Positions 10,681-18,944 of a stretch of DNA of 64,000 nucleotides are shown one piece after another. Location of the stretch: contig CAVUYB010000003.1 of assembly GCA_963745595.1 (NCBI GenBank), positions 1 to 64,000 of the forward strand, given 5' to 3'. The notes beneath the pieces were generated by a model. That model did not search any database. It had not been told where the DNA came from and saw only the letters and a list, made by a program, of their open reading frames with translations. This DNA is from DASZUK01 sp963745595 (GTDB taxonomy: Bacteria; Actinomycetota; Acidimicrobiia; Acidimicrobiales; RAAP-2). Positions within the stretch are counted from its first letter, which is position 1. Each line of letters opens with the position of its first letter. A program made the translations under genes and the position numbers.

Positions 10681-11694
10681 TCACGGGTACTGGCCGGCCA
10701 GCGGCAGGCCGGTCGTCTCCGGCAGGCCGAGGACGGCGTTGGCACACTGGACGGCCTGGCCGGCCGCTCCCTTGACCAGGTTGTCGAGCGCGGCGAGGAC
10801 GACGAGCCACCCGGTCCGCTGGTCGACGCGGGCGGTCAGATGGGCGCAGTTCGACCCGGCGGTCGCCTTCGTCGACGGCGACCGGTCGCTGACGACGACG
10901 AACGGCTCGCCGGCGTACGCGTCCCGGAGGACGCCGAGGGCGTCGTCGGTGGTGAGCTCGCCGGTCGGCCGGGCGTAGCTCGTGGCGAGGATGCCGCGGA
11001 CCATCGGCGCGAGGTGCGGCGTGAAGAGGACCTGGGCACCGACGGCCTGCTCGATCTCGGGGGTGTGCCGGTGGTCGAGCAGGCCGTACGCGGTGAAGTC
11101 CTCGTCGACCGCGCCGAAGTGCAGCCGGTCGCTCAGGCCGCGGCCGGCGCCGGAGACGCCGCTGGCCGCGTCGACGACGATCCCGGTCGTCTCGATCAGC
11201 CCGGCCCGGGCGAACGGCGCGAGGGCGAGAGCCGCCGCGGTCGGATAGCAACCGGGCGCGGCGACGAGCGTGGCGCCGGCGAGGTCGGCCCGGAACAGCT
11301 CGGGCAGCCCGTAGACGAACTGGTCGAGCAGCGCCGGCGCGTGGTGCTCTTCGCCGTACCAGGTCGGGTAGAGCGCCGGGTCCCGCAGCCGGAAGTCGGC
11401 GGCGAGGTCGACGATCGCGCCGACCCGGCCGACGAGCGCCGGGACGAGCTTCTGTGACTCACCGTGCGGCAGGGCGCAGAAGACGAGGTCGAGGCCGTCG
11501 AGGACGGCCGGATCGGTGGCGTCGAACGTCAGCGACGGGTACGCCGCGGCGAGCGACGGCGTGTGGTCGGCGACCGTTGCCCCGGCGTGGCTCCCGGCCG
11601 CCGCGACCGCGACGTCGAGGTCCGGATGGGCCGCGCAGAGCCGCAGCAGCTCGACACCGGCGTACCCTGACGCCCCGACCACGCCCACCTTCAT
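10681..11694 (-). CDS. argC: N-acetyl-gamma-glutamyl-phosphate reductase
   Basis: This 337-residue NADPH enzyme reduces acetylglutamyl phosphate to the semialdehyde. It has the N-terminal Rossmann motif GASGYAG (7-13) and the catalytic Cys149 in PGCYPT, with HLAPMVRG in the C-terminal half. It is the first gene of the arginine operon. The ATG start has no Shine-Dalgarno; a TATAGA -10 element ends 8 bases before it, so the mRNA is probably leaderless. Confidence 0.96.
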   Translation of the reverse strand: MKVGVVGASGYAGVELLRLCAAHPDLDVAVAAAGSHAGATVADHTPSLAAAYPSLTFDATDPAVLDGLDLVFCALPHGESQKLVPALVGRVGAIVDLAADFRLRDPALYPTWYGEEHHAPALLDQFVYGLPELFRADLAGATLVAAPGCYPTAAALALAPFARAGLIETTGIVVDAASGVSGAGRGLSDRLHFGAVDEDFTAYGLLDHRHTPEIEQAVGAQVLFTPHLAPMVRGILATSYARPTGELTTDDALGVLRDAYAGEPFVVVSDRSPSTKATAGSNCAHLTARVDQRTGWLVVLAALDNLVKGAAGQAVQCANAVLGLPETTGLPLAGQYP

Positions 11695-11702
11695 GACGCA
11701 AG

Positions 11703-11731
11703 TCTATACAGACAACCGCATACTCATGCAA
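11703..11731 (-). promoter_or_regulatory. argC promoter with ARG-box-like palindrome
   Basis: The minus strand has TTGCAT (11726-11731), a 17-base spacer and TATAGA (11703-11708), ending 8 bases before the argC ATG. The palindrome GCAT-ACTC-ATGC at 11718-11729 spans the spacer and -35, where ArgR binding would block polymerase. It resembles actinobacterial ARG boxes in composition and position. The -35 also overlaps the stop codon of the upstream gene (11724-11726). Confidence 0.65.
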
Positions 11732-12326
11732 GCTCCCGCCGGCTCCGGGCCGGATGGATCGTCTCCCCCCGGGCGAGCATGGCGACGAGCTGCTCGACGC
11801 GCCGGGCCCGGGTGTCCGCCCGTCGGGCCGTCGTGACGCGGTAGAGGACGGCGTACCGGTTGGCGGCGTCCAATCCTTCGAACGCCTCGGCCGCCGGCCG
11901 GTTGGCGGCCAGGGCGGCGGCCAGGTCCTCGGGCACCTCGATGGTCGCCGACCCGGCGTAGGCGGCGTCCCACGTCCCGTCGGCTTTGGCTCGTTCGACG
12001 GCGCCGGTGCCGGTCGGGTCCATCCGCCCCTCGGCGTCCAGGCGGTCCGCCAGTTCCGTGTTCCGCTTCGACCACCTCCCGCCGGCCCGACGGGGGGTGA
12101 ACCGTCGCCGGAACGTGGCGTCGTCCCCCCGGGCGAGCTGCCCGTCGACCCAACCGAAGCAGATGGCTTCCTCGAGGGCCTGGTCGTAGGTCAGCGACGT
12201 CGGTCGGGTCGTCCCCTTCTTGGCCAGGACCAGCCAGACGCCGGCCGATCCCGCACCGTGCTCTTCGAGCCACCCCCGCCAGGCGGCGACGTCGGGGACC
12301 AGCAACTCGGGGAGATCGGACGCCAC
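11724..12326 (-). CDS. YdeI/OmpD-associated family protein
   Basis: This 200-residue protein matches the YdeI family, typified by a WL-x5-G-x2-GVWLVLAKKG opening, the EEAICFGWVDGQ core and the RRFTPRR-x5-WSKRN segment. The C-terminal part has the 'bacteriocin-protection, YdeI or OmpD-associated' style helix region. The family's biochemical function is not established. The start is GTG at 12326, with a TAGCCT hexamer seven bases upstream suggesting a leaderless mRNA. Its last codon lies in the argC promoter. Confidence 0.8.
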   Translation of the reverse strand: MASDLPELLVPDVAAWRGWLEEHGAGSAGVWLVLAKKGTTRPTSLTYDQALEEAICFGWVDGQLARGDDATFRRRFTPRRAGGRWSKRNTELADRLDAEGRMDPTGTGAVERAKADGTWDAAYAGSATIEVPEDLAAALAANRPAAEAFEGLDAANRYAVLYRVTTARRADTRARRVEQLVAMLARGETIHPARSRRELA

Positions 12327-12333
12327 AGAACGG

Positions 12334-12339
12334 AGGCTA
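12334..12339 (-). promoter_or_regulatory. -10 element of the YdeI-family gene (leaderless)
   Basis: TAGCCT on the minus strand ends 7 bases before the GTG start at 12326. No ribosome site is visible and no good -35 was found. It is one of fourteen similar cases in the window. Confidence 0.5.
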
Positions 12340-12456
12340 GGCCGCTCAACGGGCTCGGCGGCCTCCCCCGGCCCAGCCGGGTACCGCCTACCGATCTAGG
12401 TTGTGCACCGTGACTCGTCGGCTCGTCCGGCGAGGGTCCGAGTAGGAGGAGCTCAG

Positions 12457-12648
12457 GTGCCGATGTTCGCAGACGTGACCACTACGCCGTTCGTCGTCCT
12501 GTGGGCGGTTATCTACCTCGCCCTCGTCGTCACCCTCGGGATCATGTCGATCCGCAAGGGCCACTGGGTGATGTTCATCATCGGGTTCTTCCTGCCCCTC
12601 TTCTGGCTCATCGGGGCGCTGCTCCCGACAAAGCGGAAGTACGGTTGA
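12457..12648 (+). CDS. Small two-helix membrane protein
   Basis: This predicted protein has 63 residues. A strong GGAGGA ribosome site at 12445-12450 lies six bases before the GTG at 12457, which is why I chose that start rather than a longer frame. Two hydrophobic segments (about residues 11-27 and 34-54) are separated by a short basic RKGHW loop, and the tail is basic (TKRKYG). This looks like an inner-membrane hairpin. Similar short proteins occur in Actinobacteria, often with a phospholipase D-nuclease N-terminal (PLDc_N)-like hairpin, but I cannot assign a function. It converges on pheT. Confidence 0.65.
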   Translation: MPMFADVTTTPFVVLWAVIYLALVVTLGIMSIRKGHWVMFIIGFFLPLFWLIGALLPTKRKYG

Positions 12649-12680
12649 CGGTGGGCGGCGGCGGAGCCACCACCAGGGGA

Positions 12681-15156
12681 TCAGCGCAGGACTGCCCCGA
12701 CCGCCGCCTGCGCCGCGTCGATGCACCGCTGCCGGAGCTCGCCGACGTCCTGGTCCGTGAGCGTCCGGTCGAGCGCGCCGAACCGGAGGCGGAACGCCAG
12801 GCTCCGCCGCCCGGCCGCCACGCCGTCGCCCCGGTAGACGTCGAAGAGGACGACCGACTCGAGCACGTCGCCGCCGGCACCGGCCAGCGCGTCGGCCACC
12901 CGGTCGACCGGGACGTCGTCGTCGACGACGAGGGCGACGTCGATGTCGGACGACGGGAACCGGCTGACCGGTCGGGCCGCCGCCGGTCGCCGATCGACTG
13001 TGGCGAGCTGGCCGAGGTCGACCTCCAGCCACCCGACCCGACCCAACCCGAAGTGGGCGGCGACCGCGGGGTCGACCTCCCCGACCGCGCCCAGGACGAC
13101 GGTCCCGGTCGGCTCGGCCGCCGCCGCGGCCACCAGGCGGGCCGTCCGCGTCGGGTGCAGGCCCGGCACCGACTCGTCGGCGACCAATCGGACGTCGATC
13201 AGGCGGAGGGCGTCGGCGAGCACCCGCCACGCCTGGACGGCCATCCGGGCGTCGTCGCCGTCGGCCGGCGAGGACGACCGACAGCCGCTCCCGCTCCCCC
13301 GGCAGGACCGTCCGGCTGGCACCACCGGCGCCGCTCCGCTCGACGACCCGGCCACCATCGGTGTCGGGGTGCGAGAAGACGGTCCCGATCTCGAAGAGCC
13401 GCAGATCGCCCTGACGCCGATCGGCGTTGTAGGCGAGCGCCCGCAGCAGCCCGGGCAGCATCGACTGCCGGAGCGACGCCTCGTCGCTGACGAGCGGGTT
13501 CGTGACCCGGACCGCCGGGCCGGACAGACCGATGAGCTCGTGGTCGGCGTCCGCGACGAACGTCGGCGTCCACCCTTCGAGGCCGCCGAGACCGCACGAG
13601 GACGTCGCGGACGAGCCGGCGCTCGCGCTGTCGGCCGGTCAGCCGCCCCGGCTCCGGCCACGTCGGTTGGCGGCGCGGCAGCCGCGAGTAGCCGTACGTC
13701 CGGCCGACCTCTTCGATGACGTCGTCGACGCCGTACGGCGCCGGCCGGACGTCCGGCCGGTTCGTCGGCACCGTGACCGTCAGCGCCCCCCCGTCCGAGC
13801 CCGCAGTCGAAGCTCGCAGCCGAAGCCGAGCGGTTCCAGCAGGTCGGCGACCTCATCGCCGGCGAGCGTCGTCCCGAGGACCGCGTTGACCCGGTCGACG
13901 GGAACGGCGAGGACGAGCGACCGGGGCACGTCGCCCTGCACATCCAGTGACCCGGGCGCGACGGGGAACCCCAACAGCTCGCAGAAGCGAGCGGCCGCCC
14001 GGTCGATGCCCCACGGGTCGCAGCCGCGCTCGAAGCGGGCGGACGCCTCCGTGCGCAGGCCGAGCCGTTTCGACGTCCGGGCGATCACCATCGGCGTGAA
14101 GTACGCCGCCTCCAACAGCACGCGGGTCGTCGTCTCCGAGATCTCCGACGACTCGCCGCCCATCACGCCGCCGATGCCGACCGGCTCCCCGTCGGCGTCG
14201 CAGATGAGGCAGTCCTCGCCGGTGTCGCCGAGGCCGCGCCCCGGCGTGCCGACGGTGCGGATGACGCCGTCGAGCGTGACGACCGTCTCCCCCGCCCGGG
14301 CCCGCCGGACGAGCAGCCCGCCGCCGGGCAGCCGGTCGAGGTCGTACGGATGCGTCGGCTGGCCGAGCTCGAGCATGACGTAGTTCGAGACGTCGACGAC
14401 GTTGTTGATCGGCCGCATGCCCGCGAGGACGAGCCGGCGGGCGAGCCAGCGTGGCGACGGGCCGACCGTCACCTCCGGCAACACGCGGACGGTCATCCGC
14501 GGGCAGAGCTCGGTGTCCTCGACGGCGAGCGTCGCCAGCTTCTCGACCGGCTCGGGCGTCTGCGGCACCGGCGCGGGATCGGGCAGCGAGAACGCCAGGC
14601 CGAGCCGCGCCGCCAGGTCGCGGGCGATGCCGGCGACGCACCACGCGTCCGGCCGGTTGCCTTCGACGGTGATGTCGAAGACGACGTCCGGCTCGATGCC
14701 GAGCAGCTCGGCCACCGGCAACCCCGGACGGGCCCCCTCGACCTCGGTCAGCAGCAGGAGACCGGCCTGGTCGTCGGAGAGCGCGAGCTCTTTGCCGGAG
14801 CAGAGCATCCCGTTCGAGACGACGCCGCGGAGCTTGCGCCGGGCGATCTCGAAGCCGCCGGGCAGCACCGCGCCGACCGGAGCGAGCGGGACGAGGTCGC
14901 CGACCGCGAAGTTGTCCGCGCCGCAGACGATCTCCAGCGGGCCGTCGCCGGCCTCGACGGTGACGAGCCGGATGCGGTCCGCCCCGGCGATCGCCGCGAT
15001 CTCGTCGACCCGGGCGACGACGACCGACTCGAGCCCCTCCCCCACCCGTTCGACGCCCTCGACGACCAACCCCAGGTCGTCGAGCGTCGCGACGAGCGTG
15101 TCGGCGTCGGTCGGGAACGGCGCGAAGTCGCGCAGCCAGCTCAGCGGGACGCGCAC
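12681..15156 (-). pseudogene. pheT: Phenylalanyl-tRNA synthetase beta subunit, reading frame broken three times
   Basis: PheT pairs with PheS to charge tRNA-Phe. The first ~458 codons from the GTG at 15156 read cleanly (MRVPLSWLRDF opening, tRNA-binding-like domain, B3/B4 editing region). Homology then continues in other frames: B5-type sequence in one, the core in the first again, and the C-terminal anticodon-binding domain in a third, ending at 12681. Breaks fall at a 7-C run (13786-13792, one base missing) and near 13597 and 13263 (one base extra each). Correcting all three gives 2,475 bases, 825 codons, the normal PheT size. The gene is essential and pheS is intact, so sequence error is likelier than decay. 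Confidence 0.85.
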
Positions 15157-15165
15157 TCGAGCCCA

Positions 15166-16200
15166 TCAGAATTGCCTCAGGAACCGAGCGTCGTTCTCGA
15201 CGAGCGCCCGCATGTCCGCGATGCCGTGGCGCATCTGCGCGCACCGGTCGATACCGAAGCCGAACGCGAACCCGGACCAGTCGGCCGGGTCGATGCCGAC
15301 CGCGCCGAAGACGGCCGGGTCGACCATCCCGCAGCCGCCGAGCTCGATCCAGCCGGTGCCCGAGCACGTCCGGCAGCCGTCGCCGCGGCAGATCGTGCAC
15401 GTGATCTCGAACTCCGCCGACGGCTCGGTGAACGGGAAGTACGCCGGCCGCAGCCGCGAGTGGATGTCCGGACCGAAGTACGCCGCGGTGAACGTCTCGA
15501 TCGTCCCCGCGAGGTCGCCGAACGTGATCCCGCGGTCGACGACGAGCCCCTCGATCTGGTGGAAGACCGGCAGGTGCCGGGCGTCGGGCGTGTCCCGGCG
15601 GAAACAACGGCCGGGCATCACCGCATGGATCGGCAGTGCGTGCTCCTCCATCAGGTGGATCTGTACCGGCGACGTGTGCGTCCTGAGCACGACCGTCTCC
15701 GGCTCGCCGAGGTCGAGGTAGAACGTGTCGAACATGCCGCGGGCCGGGTGGGCCGGCGGGATGTTGAGCGCCTCGAAGTTGTACCAGTCGCTCTCCGCCT
15801 CCGGGCCCTCTGCGACCTCGAAGCCCATGCCGACGAAGACGTCCTCCAGCTCGTCGCGGGTCTGGCTGACGAGGTGCCGGTGGCCCCGGGTCACCGGGCC
15901 GGCCGTCGGCAGCACTTCGGTCAGATCGAGCCGGTCGGCGGCCAACCGGGCCGACCGTTCTGCCGTCTCGAGCTGTCGGCGGCGCTCGGCGACGACCGCG
16001 TCGAGGCGTTGGCGGGTCTCGTGGAGCACCCGGCCGGCCTCCCGCCGCTCGTCCGGCTCGAGCTGGCCGAGCTCCCGGTGGGCGAGCGCCAGCGGGCCCC
16101 GCTTGCCGAGCACCGACGAGACGACCTGGTCGAGCTGGTCGACGGAGCCGGCATCGGCCACCGCGGCCTCGGCCTCCCGCTCGAGCTCGTCGACGTTCAT
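15166..16200 (-). CDS. pheS: Phenylalanyl-tRNA synthetase alpha subunit
   Basis: This is the 344-residue catalytic subunit of the PheS2-PheT2 enzyme. The N-terminal coiled-coil arm (about 1-90) is followed by class II motifs, with RTHTSPVQ, PGRCFRRDTPDARH (motif 2) and GFAFGFGIDRCAQMRHGI (motif 3). A CTIC-x4-C-x2-C cluster, seen in many PheS proteins, lies before motif 3. Its ATG overlaps the stop of the methyltransferase gene (ATGA). pheT starts 9 bases after its stop. Confidence 0.96.
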   Translation of the reverse strand: MNVDELEREAEAAVADAGSVDQLDQVVSSVLGKRGPLALAHRELGQLEPDERREAGRVLHETRQRLDAVVAERRRQLETAERSARLAADRLDLTEVLPTAGPVTRGHRHLVSQTRDELEDVFVGMGFEVAEGPEAESDWYNFEALNIPPAHPARGMFDTFYLDLGEPETVVLRTHTSPVQIHLMEEHALPIHAVMPGRCFRRDTPDARHLPVFHQIEGLVVDRGITFGDLAGTIETFTAAYFGPDIHSRLRPAYFPFTEPSAEFEITCTICRGDGCRTCSGTGWIELGGCGMVDPAVFGAVGIDPADWSGFAFGFGIDRCAQMRHGIADMRALVENDARFLRQF

Positions 16201-16991
16201 CGGGGCATCGTACGACGCTGCCGCAGGGCCTCGAAGCAGAGCACCGCGCAGGCCATGCCGACGTTGAGCGACTCGGCGCGGCCGGCCATCGGGATGCCGA
16301 CGGCGCCGTCGACGGGCAGGCCGTCGGGCAGGCCGGCGGCCTCGTTGCCGAGGACGAGCGCGGTCGGCCGGCGCCAGTCGACGTCGAGGTAGTCCTGGCC
16401 GCCCCGGACGACGGTACCCAACCGGCGAAACGCCAGCCCGGCCAGGACCTCCAGCGCTTCGGCCGGATCGCCGGCGACGACGAGCGGGACGTGGAAGAGC
16501 GACCCGGCGGACGAACGGACGGTCTTCGGGTTGTACGGGTCGACGGTCCCGCCGCAGCAGACGACGGCATCGACGCCGGCCGCGTCGGCGGTCCGGAGCA
16601 CGGTGCCGGCGTTCCCGGGGTCGCGCACGTCGACGAGCACGACGACGAGGCCGGCTCCGGCGACCGTCTCGAGCGGCCGGTCGAGCATCGGGCAGACCGC
16701 GAGGATCGGCTGCGGGGTGACGGTGTCGGTGACCTTCTCGATGACGCCGGGCGCGAGCTCGAAGACGCGGATACCGCGGTCCTCGGCGATCCCGGCCAGT
16801 TCGACGACGGCCGGGTCGTCGGCGCCTTCGGCCGCGACGTAGACGGCCTCGGGGACGGCGGACGACGCGAACGCGGTGCGGACGAGCTCGGGCCCCTCGG
16901 CGACGAAGGCCCGCTCGGCCCAACGGGTCGCCCGCTTGCCGAGCAGCCGGCGGAGCCGGCGGACGCGCTGGTGCGAGTACGCCAGGCTCAG
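16197..16991 (-). CDS. SpoU/TrmH-family RNA 2'-O-methyltransferase (TsnR-like)
   Basis: This protein of about 264 residues methylates ribose in rRNA or tRNA using SAM. The N-terminal substrate-binding domain (AFVAEGPELVR) leads into the SPOUT knot with DVRDPGNAGTVLRTADAAG, LVLGNEAAGL and IPMAGRAESLNVGMA. The place between rplT and pheS matches tsnR of Mycobacterium. No ATG, GTG or TTG starts the conserved region; the best start is a CTG forming CTGA with the rplT stop (16988-16991). The exact rRNA target is unknown. Confidence 0.85.
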   Translation of the reverse strand: MSLAYSHQRVRRLRRLLGKRATRWAERAFVAEGPELVRTAFASSAVPEAVYVAAEGADDPAVVELAGIAEDRGIRVFELAPGVIEKVTDTVTPQPILAVCPMLDRPLETVAGAGLVVVLVDVRDPGNAGTVLRTADAAGVDAVVCCGGTVDPYNPKTVRSSAGSLFHVPLVVAGDPAEALEVLAGLAFRRLGTVVRGGQDYLDVDWRRPTALVLGNEAAGLPDGLPVDGAVGIPMAGRAESLNVGMACAVLCFEALRQRRTMPR

Positions 16992-17383
16992 GAGGCGGCC
17001 TCGGTGGCCTCGTCGGCCTGGTCGGCCGCCGCCAGGGCCGATTGGGCCACGGTCACGAGGGCGCCGAACGCGGCGGCGTCGGAGACCGCGAGGTCGGCGA
17101 GGACCTTGCGGTCGACCTCGACGCCGGCCTGGTGGAGGCCGGCGATGAACCGGCTGTAGCTCATGCCGTTGAGCCGGGCCGCGGCGTTGATCCGCTGGAT
17201 CCAGAGCTTGCGGAAATCGCCTTTGCGAGCCCGGCGGTCGCGGAAGGCGTACTGCATCGAGTGCATGAGCTGCTCGTTGGCGGCGCGGTACGTCCGGCTC
17301 TTGTTGCCGTAGTACCCCTTCGCCTGTTCCATGACGGCGCGGTGGTGCTTGCGGCCGTGGACGGCGCGCTTTACTCGGGCCAT
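16988..17383 (-). CDS. rplT: 50S ribosomal protein L20
   Basis: This 131-residue protein binds 23S rRNA early in 50S assembly. The conserved N-terminus RVKRAVHGRKHHRAVMEQAKGYYG and the RRARKGDFRKLWIQRINAAAR core are typical. It forms the standard infC-rpmI-rplT operon. The C-terminal tail (ADQADEATEAAS) is longer and more acidic than in short homologues. Its stop overlaps the putative CTG start of the methyltransferase gene. Confidence 0.97.
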   Translation of the reverse strand: MARVKRAVHGRKHHRAVMEQAKGYYGNKSRTYRAANEQLMHSMQYAFRDRRARKGDFRKLWIQRINAAARLNGMSYSRFIAGLHQAGVEVDRKVLADLAVSDAAAFGALVTVAQSALAAADQADEATEAAS

Positions 17384-17477
17384 TGCAGCTGCTCCTCTCT
17401 CGTGGAGTCTCGTGGTCGTTCGGTGGCGGCCCCGGATCGGGGCAATGCAGTCGGCGGCCCAATGGGCCGCGATGGGC

Positions 17478-17672
17478 TCAGAGCCCGAGCAGCCTCTTGG
17501 CGCGGCGCTCGTCGCCTCTCGAGAAGTCGGTCTCGTTGGCGAGCCGGCGCTTGCGCTGGCTGCTCTTCTTCTCGAGGATGTGCGAGCGGTTCTGCTTGCG
17601 GCGGCGGAGGCGGCCGGTCCCGGTCACCTTTACGCGCTTGGCCGCACCACGGTCGGTCTTCATCTTCGGCAT
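17478..17672 (-). CDS. rpmI: 50S ribosomal protein L35
   Basis: This 64-residue basic protein begins MPKMKTDRGAAKRVKVTGTG and ends with a typical RRAKRLLGL-like tail. The start is the ATG at 17672, just 4 bases after the infC stop. A gap of about 94 bases separates it from rplT. Confidence 0.96.
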   Translation of the reverse strand: MPKMKTDRGAAKRVKVTGTGRLRRRKQNRSHILEKKSSQRKRRLANETDFSRGDERRAKRLLGL

Positions 17673-17676
17673 CGGT

Positions 17677-18357
17677 TCATCCCTCCTCGGCCGGGGCCGT
17701 CTCCTCGACCGGAGCCGATCCGTCGGCCACGGCACTGCCGTTCGTCGCGGCCCCATTGCTGGGACCGGTCCCGTTCGTCTCCGCCACGCCATCGGCCACC
17801 GGGGGCTCGGTCCGCACCCGGGAGGCCGCGGCCTGCTTGGCCCGCTTGTCCGGGGCGAGGACCATCACCATGTTCCGGCCGTCGAGCCGCGGTTCGGCTT
17901 CGACCTTGGCCGCGCCGTCCATCTTCTCGGCGATCCGGTCGAGGATCCGCTTCCCGAGCTCCGGGTGGAACACCTCGCGGCCCCGGAACATGATCGTGAT
18001 CTTGACCTTGTGCCCCTCGTCGAGGAACTTGCCGACCTGCCGGGTTTTGGTGTCGAAGTCGCCGGGACCGATCTTCGGCCGGTACTTCATCTCCTTGATC
18101 CCGACGTGGACAGCCTTGCGCCGGCTCTCCTTGGCCCGTTGGGCCTCGTCGAACTTGAACTTCCCGTAGTCCATGATCCGGCATACCGGCGGGTTGGCCA
18201 TGGGGGCCACCTCGACGAGGTCGAGGTCGAGTCCGCGGGCGATGGTCAGGGCTTCGGGCAGCGGCTTGATCCCCAGCTGCTGGCCGTCCGGATCGACCAG
18301 TCGCACCTCTCGGGCGCGAATGCGGTCGTTGATCCGGTGTTCAGGGTCGGTGGCTAT
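17677..18357 (-). CDS. infC: Translation initiation factor IF-3
   Basis: IF-3 binds the 30S subunit and checks the start codon. The conserved N-terminal segment INDRIRAREVRLVDPDGQQLG, the linker and the IF3-C domain (KMKYRP...GHKVKITIMFRGRE) are present. A standard start would be the GTG at 18304-18306, but that cuts off the conserved INDRIR. The only starts including it are ATA (18355-18357), ATC (18331-18333) or ATT (18319-18321). An AGAGG ribosome site ten bases before ATA favours ATA and gives 226 residues. Rare start codons in infC are a known self-control device. The Ala/Gly/Asn-rich tail (about 178-226) is extra and low-complexity. Confidence 0.93.
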   Translation of the reverse strand: MATDPEHRINDRIRAREVRLVDPDGQQLGIKPLPEALTIARGLDLDLVEVAPMANPPVCRIMDYGKFKFDEAQRAKESRRKAVHVGIKEMKYRPKIGPGDFDTKTRQVGKFLDEGHKVKITIMFRGREVFHPELGKRILDRIAEKMDGAAKVEAEPRLDGRNMVMVLAPDKRAKQAAASRVRTEPPVADGVAETNGTGPSNGAATNGSAVADGSAPVEETAPAEEG

Positions 18358-18512
18358 GCGGCATCATCCTCTCGATCGGGCCGGCGGTCCTTCCGCGACC
18401 ATTCGGAGAAGCGAGTCCGGACCCGAGGGGGCCGTTGCCACATCGACCCGGCGCACCCCGTGGGTGGCCAGGTGGAGGCCCGCTGCACGCCGACCCCGCT
18501 TCCTGGTTCCCG

Positions 18513-18519
18513 TAGGCTA
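18513..18519. promoter_or_regulatory. Shared symmetric -10 element of infC and the DUF1844-type gene
   Basis: TAGGCTA reads as TAGGCT on the plus strand (six bases before the ATG at 18525) and as TAGCCT on the minus strand, towards infC. The same bases could therefore open DNA for both directions. It would give the plus gene a leaderless mRNA and infC a leader of roughly 150 bases. No convincing -35 box was found on either side. Confidence 0.45.
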
Positions 18520-18524
18520 CCAGC

Positions 18525-18944
18525 ATGAGCTTGTGGACTCCTTCCGGTGAGCATCCGGTCGACCGGGACGACCCCGCAGACCCTCCGGGCGACCCGGCCG
18601 GCGGCCCCGGGCCCGGCGGCGGGGAGGGTCCCGTCGGCGGCCAGCCGACAGTGGAGGAGCTGCGGCGCCAGCTCGCCGAGGCGCCGCCGGAGGTCGTCGT
18701 CGCCAACCACTGCTACGGGCTGTTCGAGCTGGCGGCGGTCTACCTTTCCCAGTCGCCGCCGCTCCTGGACGAGGCCCGGCTGGCGATCGACGCGCTCGGC
18801 TACGTCGTCGACGGCCTCGGCGAACGGTTGGGCGACGCGTTCCCGGCGCTCAAGGACGGCATGGCCCAGCTCCAGCTGGCGTTCGTCCAGCTCGGCGCGG
18901 CCGAGCAGGCCCGCCAGGATGCCGGCAACGGATCAGCGGGGTAG
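18525..18944 (+). CDS. DUF1844-type protein
   Basis: This 139-residue protein has a Pro/Gly-rich, disordered N-terminus (about 1-45) and a helical C-terminal part containing NHCYGLFELAAVYLSQ and LDEARLAIDALGYVVDGLG, the pattern of DUF1844-like proteins that sit beside infC in Actinobacteria. No catalytic motif or membrane segment is visible. The function is unknown; the conserved placement suggests a link to translation. The stop TAG adjoins the vap operator. Confidence 0.75.
   Translation: MSLWTPSGEHPVDRDDPADPPGDPAGGPGPGGGEGPVGGQPTVEELRRQLAEAPPEVVVANHCYGLFELAAVYLSQSPPLLDEARLAIDALGYVVDGLGERLGDAFPALKDGMAQLQLAFVQLGAAEQARQDAGNGSAG

Noticed and set aside
12388..13461. Open frame of 357 codons ending beyond the pheT stop
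   Set aside because: Its first ~65 codons are the middle of pheT in one frame; the rest is Arg-rich and runs antisense through the small membrane gene. It is a by-product of the pheT frameshifts.
14350..16392. Long plus-strand open frame opposite pheT and pheS
   Set aside because: It mirrors the codon pattern of the real genes on the other strand, is highly charged and repetitive, and shows no domain. GC-rich genomes give many such shadows.
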